Below are positions 13,103-13,320 of a DNA stretch of 13,320 bases, piece by piece (the first letter of the stretch is position 1; the number at the start of each line of letters is the position of its first letter). Origin of the DNA: Halieaceae bacterium UBA6060 (GTDB taxonomy: Bacteria > Pseudomonadota > Gammaproteobacteria > Pseudomonadales > Halieaceae); NCBI GenBank assembly GCA_002428935.1, contig DIYG01000090.1, positions 1-13,320 on the forward strand, given 5' to 3'. The translations under genes were made by a program, and so were the position numbers. The notes beneath the pieces were generated by a model that saw only the letters and a list, made by a program, of their open reading frames with translations, was not told the DNA's origin and made no database searches.

Positions 13103-13320
13103 ATGGATTACGCCCAGGTACTGTGCCGGTCCGATCAGGGACTGGACGCACCGCTGGTTCAGGTCGAGGTACACCTGGCCAACGGACTCCCCGCCTTTGC
13201 CGTGGTGGGCATGCCCGAGACCGCCGTTCGTGAAAGTCGGGACCGCGTGCGCAGCGCGCTGGTCAACTCTCACTTTGAATTCCCCGATCGGCGCATCACC
13301 GTCAATCTCGCACCCGCCGA
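13103..13320 (+). CDS. comM: ComM/YifB-family Mg-chelatase-like AAA ATPase (3' end outside window)
   Basis: The first 72 codons of a YifB/ComM protein, which runs out of the window. The N-terminal domain is recognisable by VQVEVHLANGLPAF, VVGMPETAVRESRDRVRSAL and the RITVNLAPA stretch. ComM is a hexameric ATP-dependent helicase that promotes branch migration of DNA during natural transformation; the ATPase motifs would lie beyond the window. The ATG at 13103 has GGAGGAG immediately upstream. It starts 121 nt after ubiK; that gap holds no feature I can support. Confidence 0.93.
   Translation, partial: MDYAQVLCRSDQGLDAPLVQVEVHLANGLPAFAVVGMPETAVRESRDRVRSALVNSHFEFPDRRITVNLAPA

Noticed and set aside
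1..13320. Search for mobile elements, CRISPR arrays, tRNA/rRNA genes and integration repeats
   Set aside because: No transposase or integrase frame, no regularly spaced repeats and no tRNA-like cloverleaf were found by eye on either strand.

Overview
The window looks like a chromosomal segment of a GC-rich marine gammaproteobacterium. The outer-membrane receptors, the GlnK/Amt pair, UbiK, a ComM-type ATPase and a YigB-type phosphatase all read as gammaproteobacterial. A member of the Halieaceae (OM60/NOR5) or a neighbouring group is my guess from protein style, not something proved here. I see no mobile element, rRNA, tRNA or CRISPR array.

Layout. The left edge (1-483) is the 3' part of a YigB-like HAD phosphatase. 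It runs tail to tail into a five-gene minus-strand block that starts at 5752 and ends at 480: a TonB-dependent ferrisiderophore-type receptor behind a good Fur box, an unknown polytopic membrane protein, a PepSY-type membrane reductase, a P-II protein (glnK copy 1) and an unknown single-pass membrane protein. Divergent from it, on the plus strand, lie a small winged-helix regulator, a second TonB-dependent receptor of another class, and a hormone-sensitive-lipase-type esterase 15 nt behind that receptor. On the minus strand follow a secreted beta-barrel-like outer-membrane protein of unknown family and the glnK (copy 2)-amt operon. The right edge carries ubiK and the start of a comM/yifB gene on the plus strand.

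How it works together. The left half reads as an iron module: outer-membrane uptake of a ferric chelate, then probable reduction at the inner membrane, under Fur. The right half reads as a nitrogen module. glnK-amt has a sigma-54 -24/-12 element with two tandem NtrC-like sites about 120-140 bp upstream of the predicted start. The outer-membrane protein gene, separated from amt by a strong terminator, has its own sigma-54-like element, so it is probably also nitrogen-controlled and may be the outer-membrane partner of ammonium scavenging. The two P-II copies are 75% identical with identical T-loops. One sits in the nitrogen operon and the other trails the iron operon, which is the most unusual arrangement in the window.

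The flanking genes (HAD phosphatase, amt, glnK, ubiK, comM) resemble a neighbourhood I recall from other gammaproteobacteria such as Pseudomonas. The iron and receptor genes between them therefore look like an accessory insertion into a conserved region (inference).
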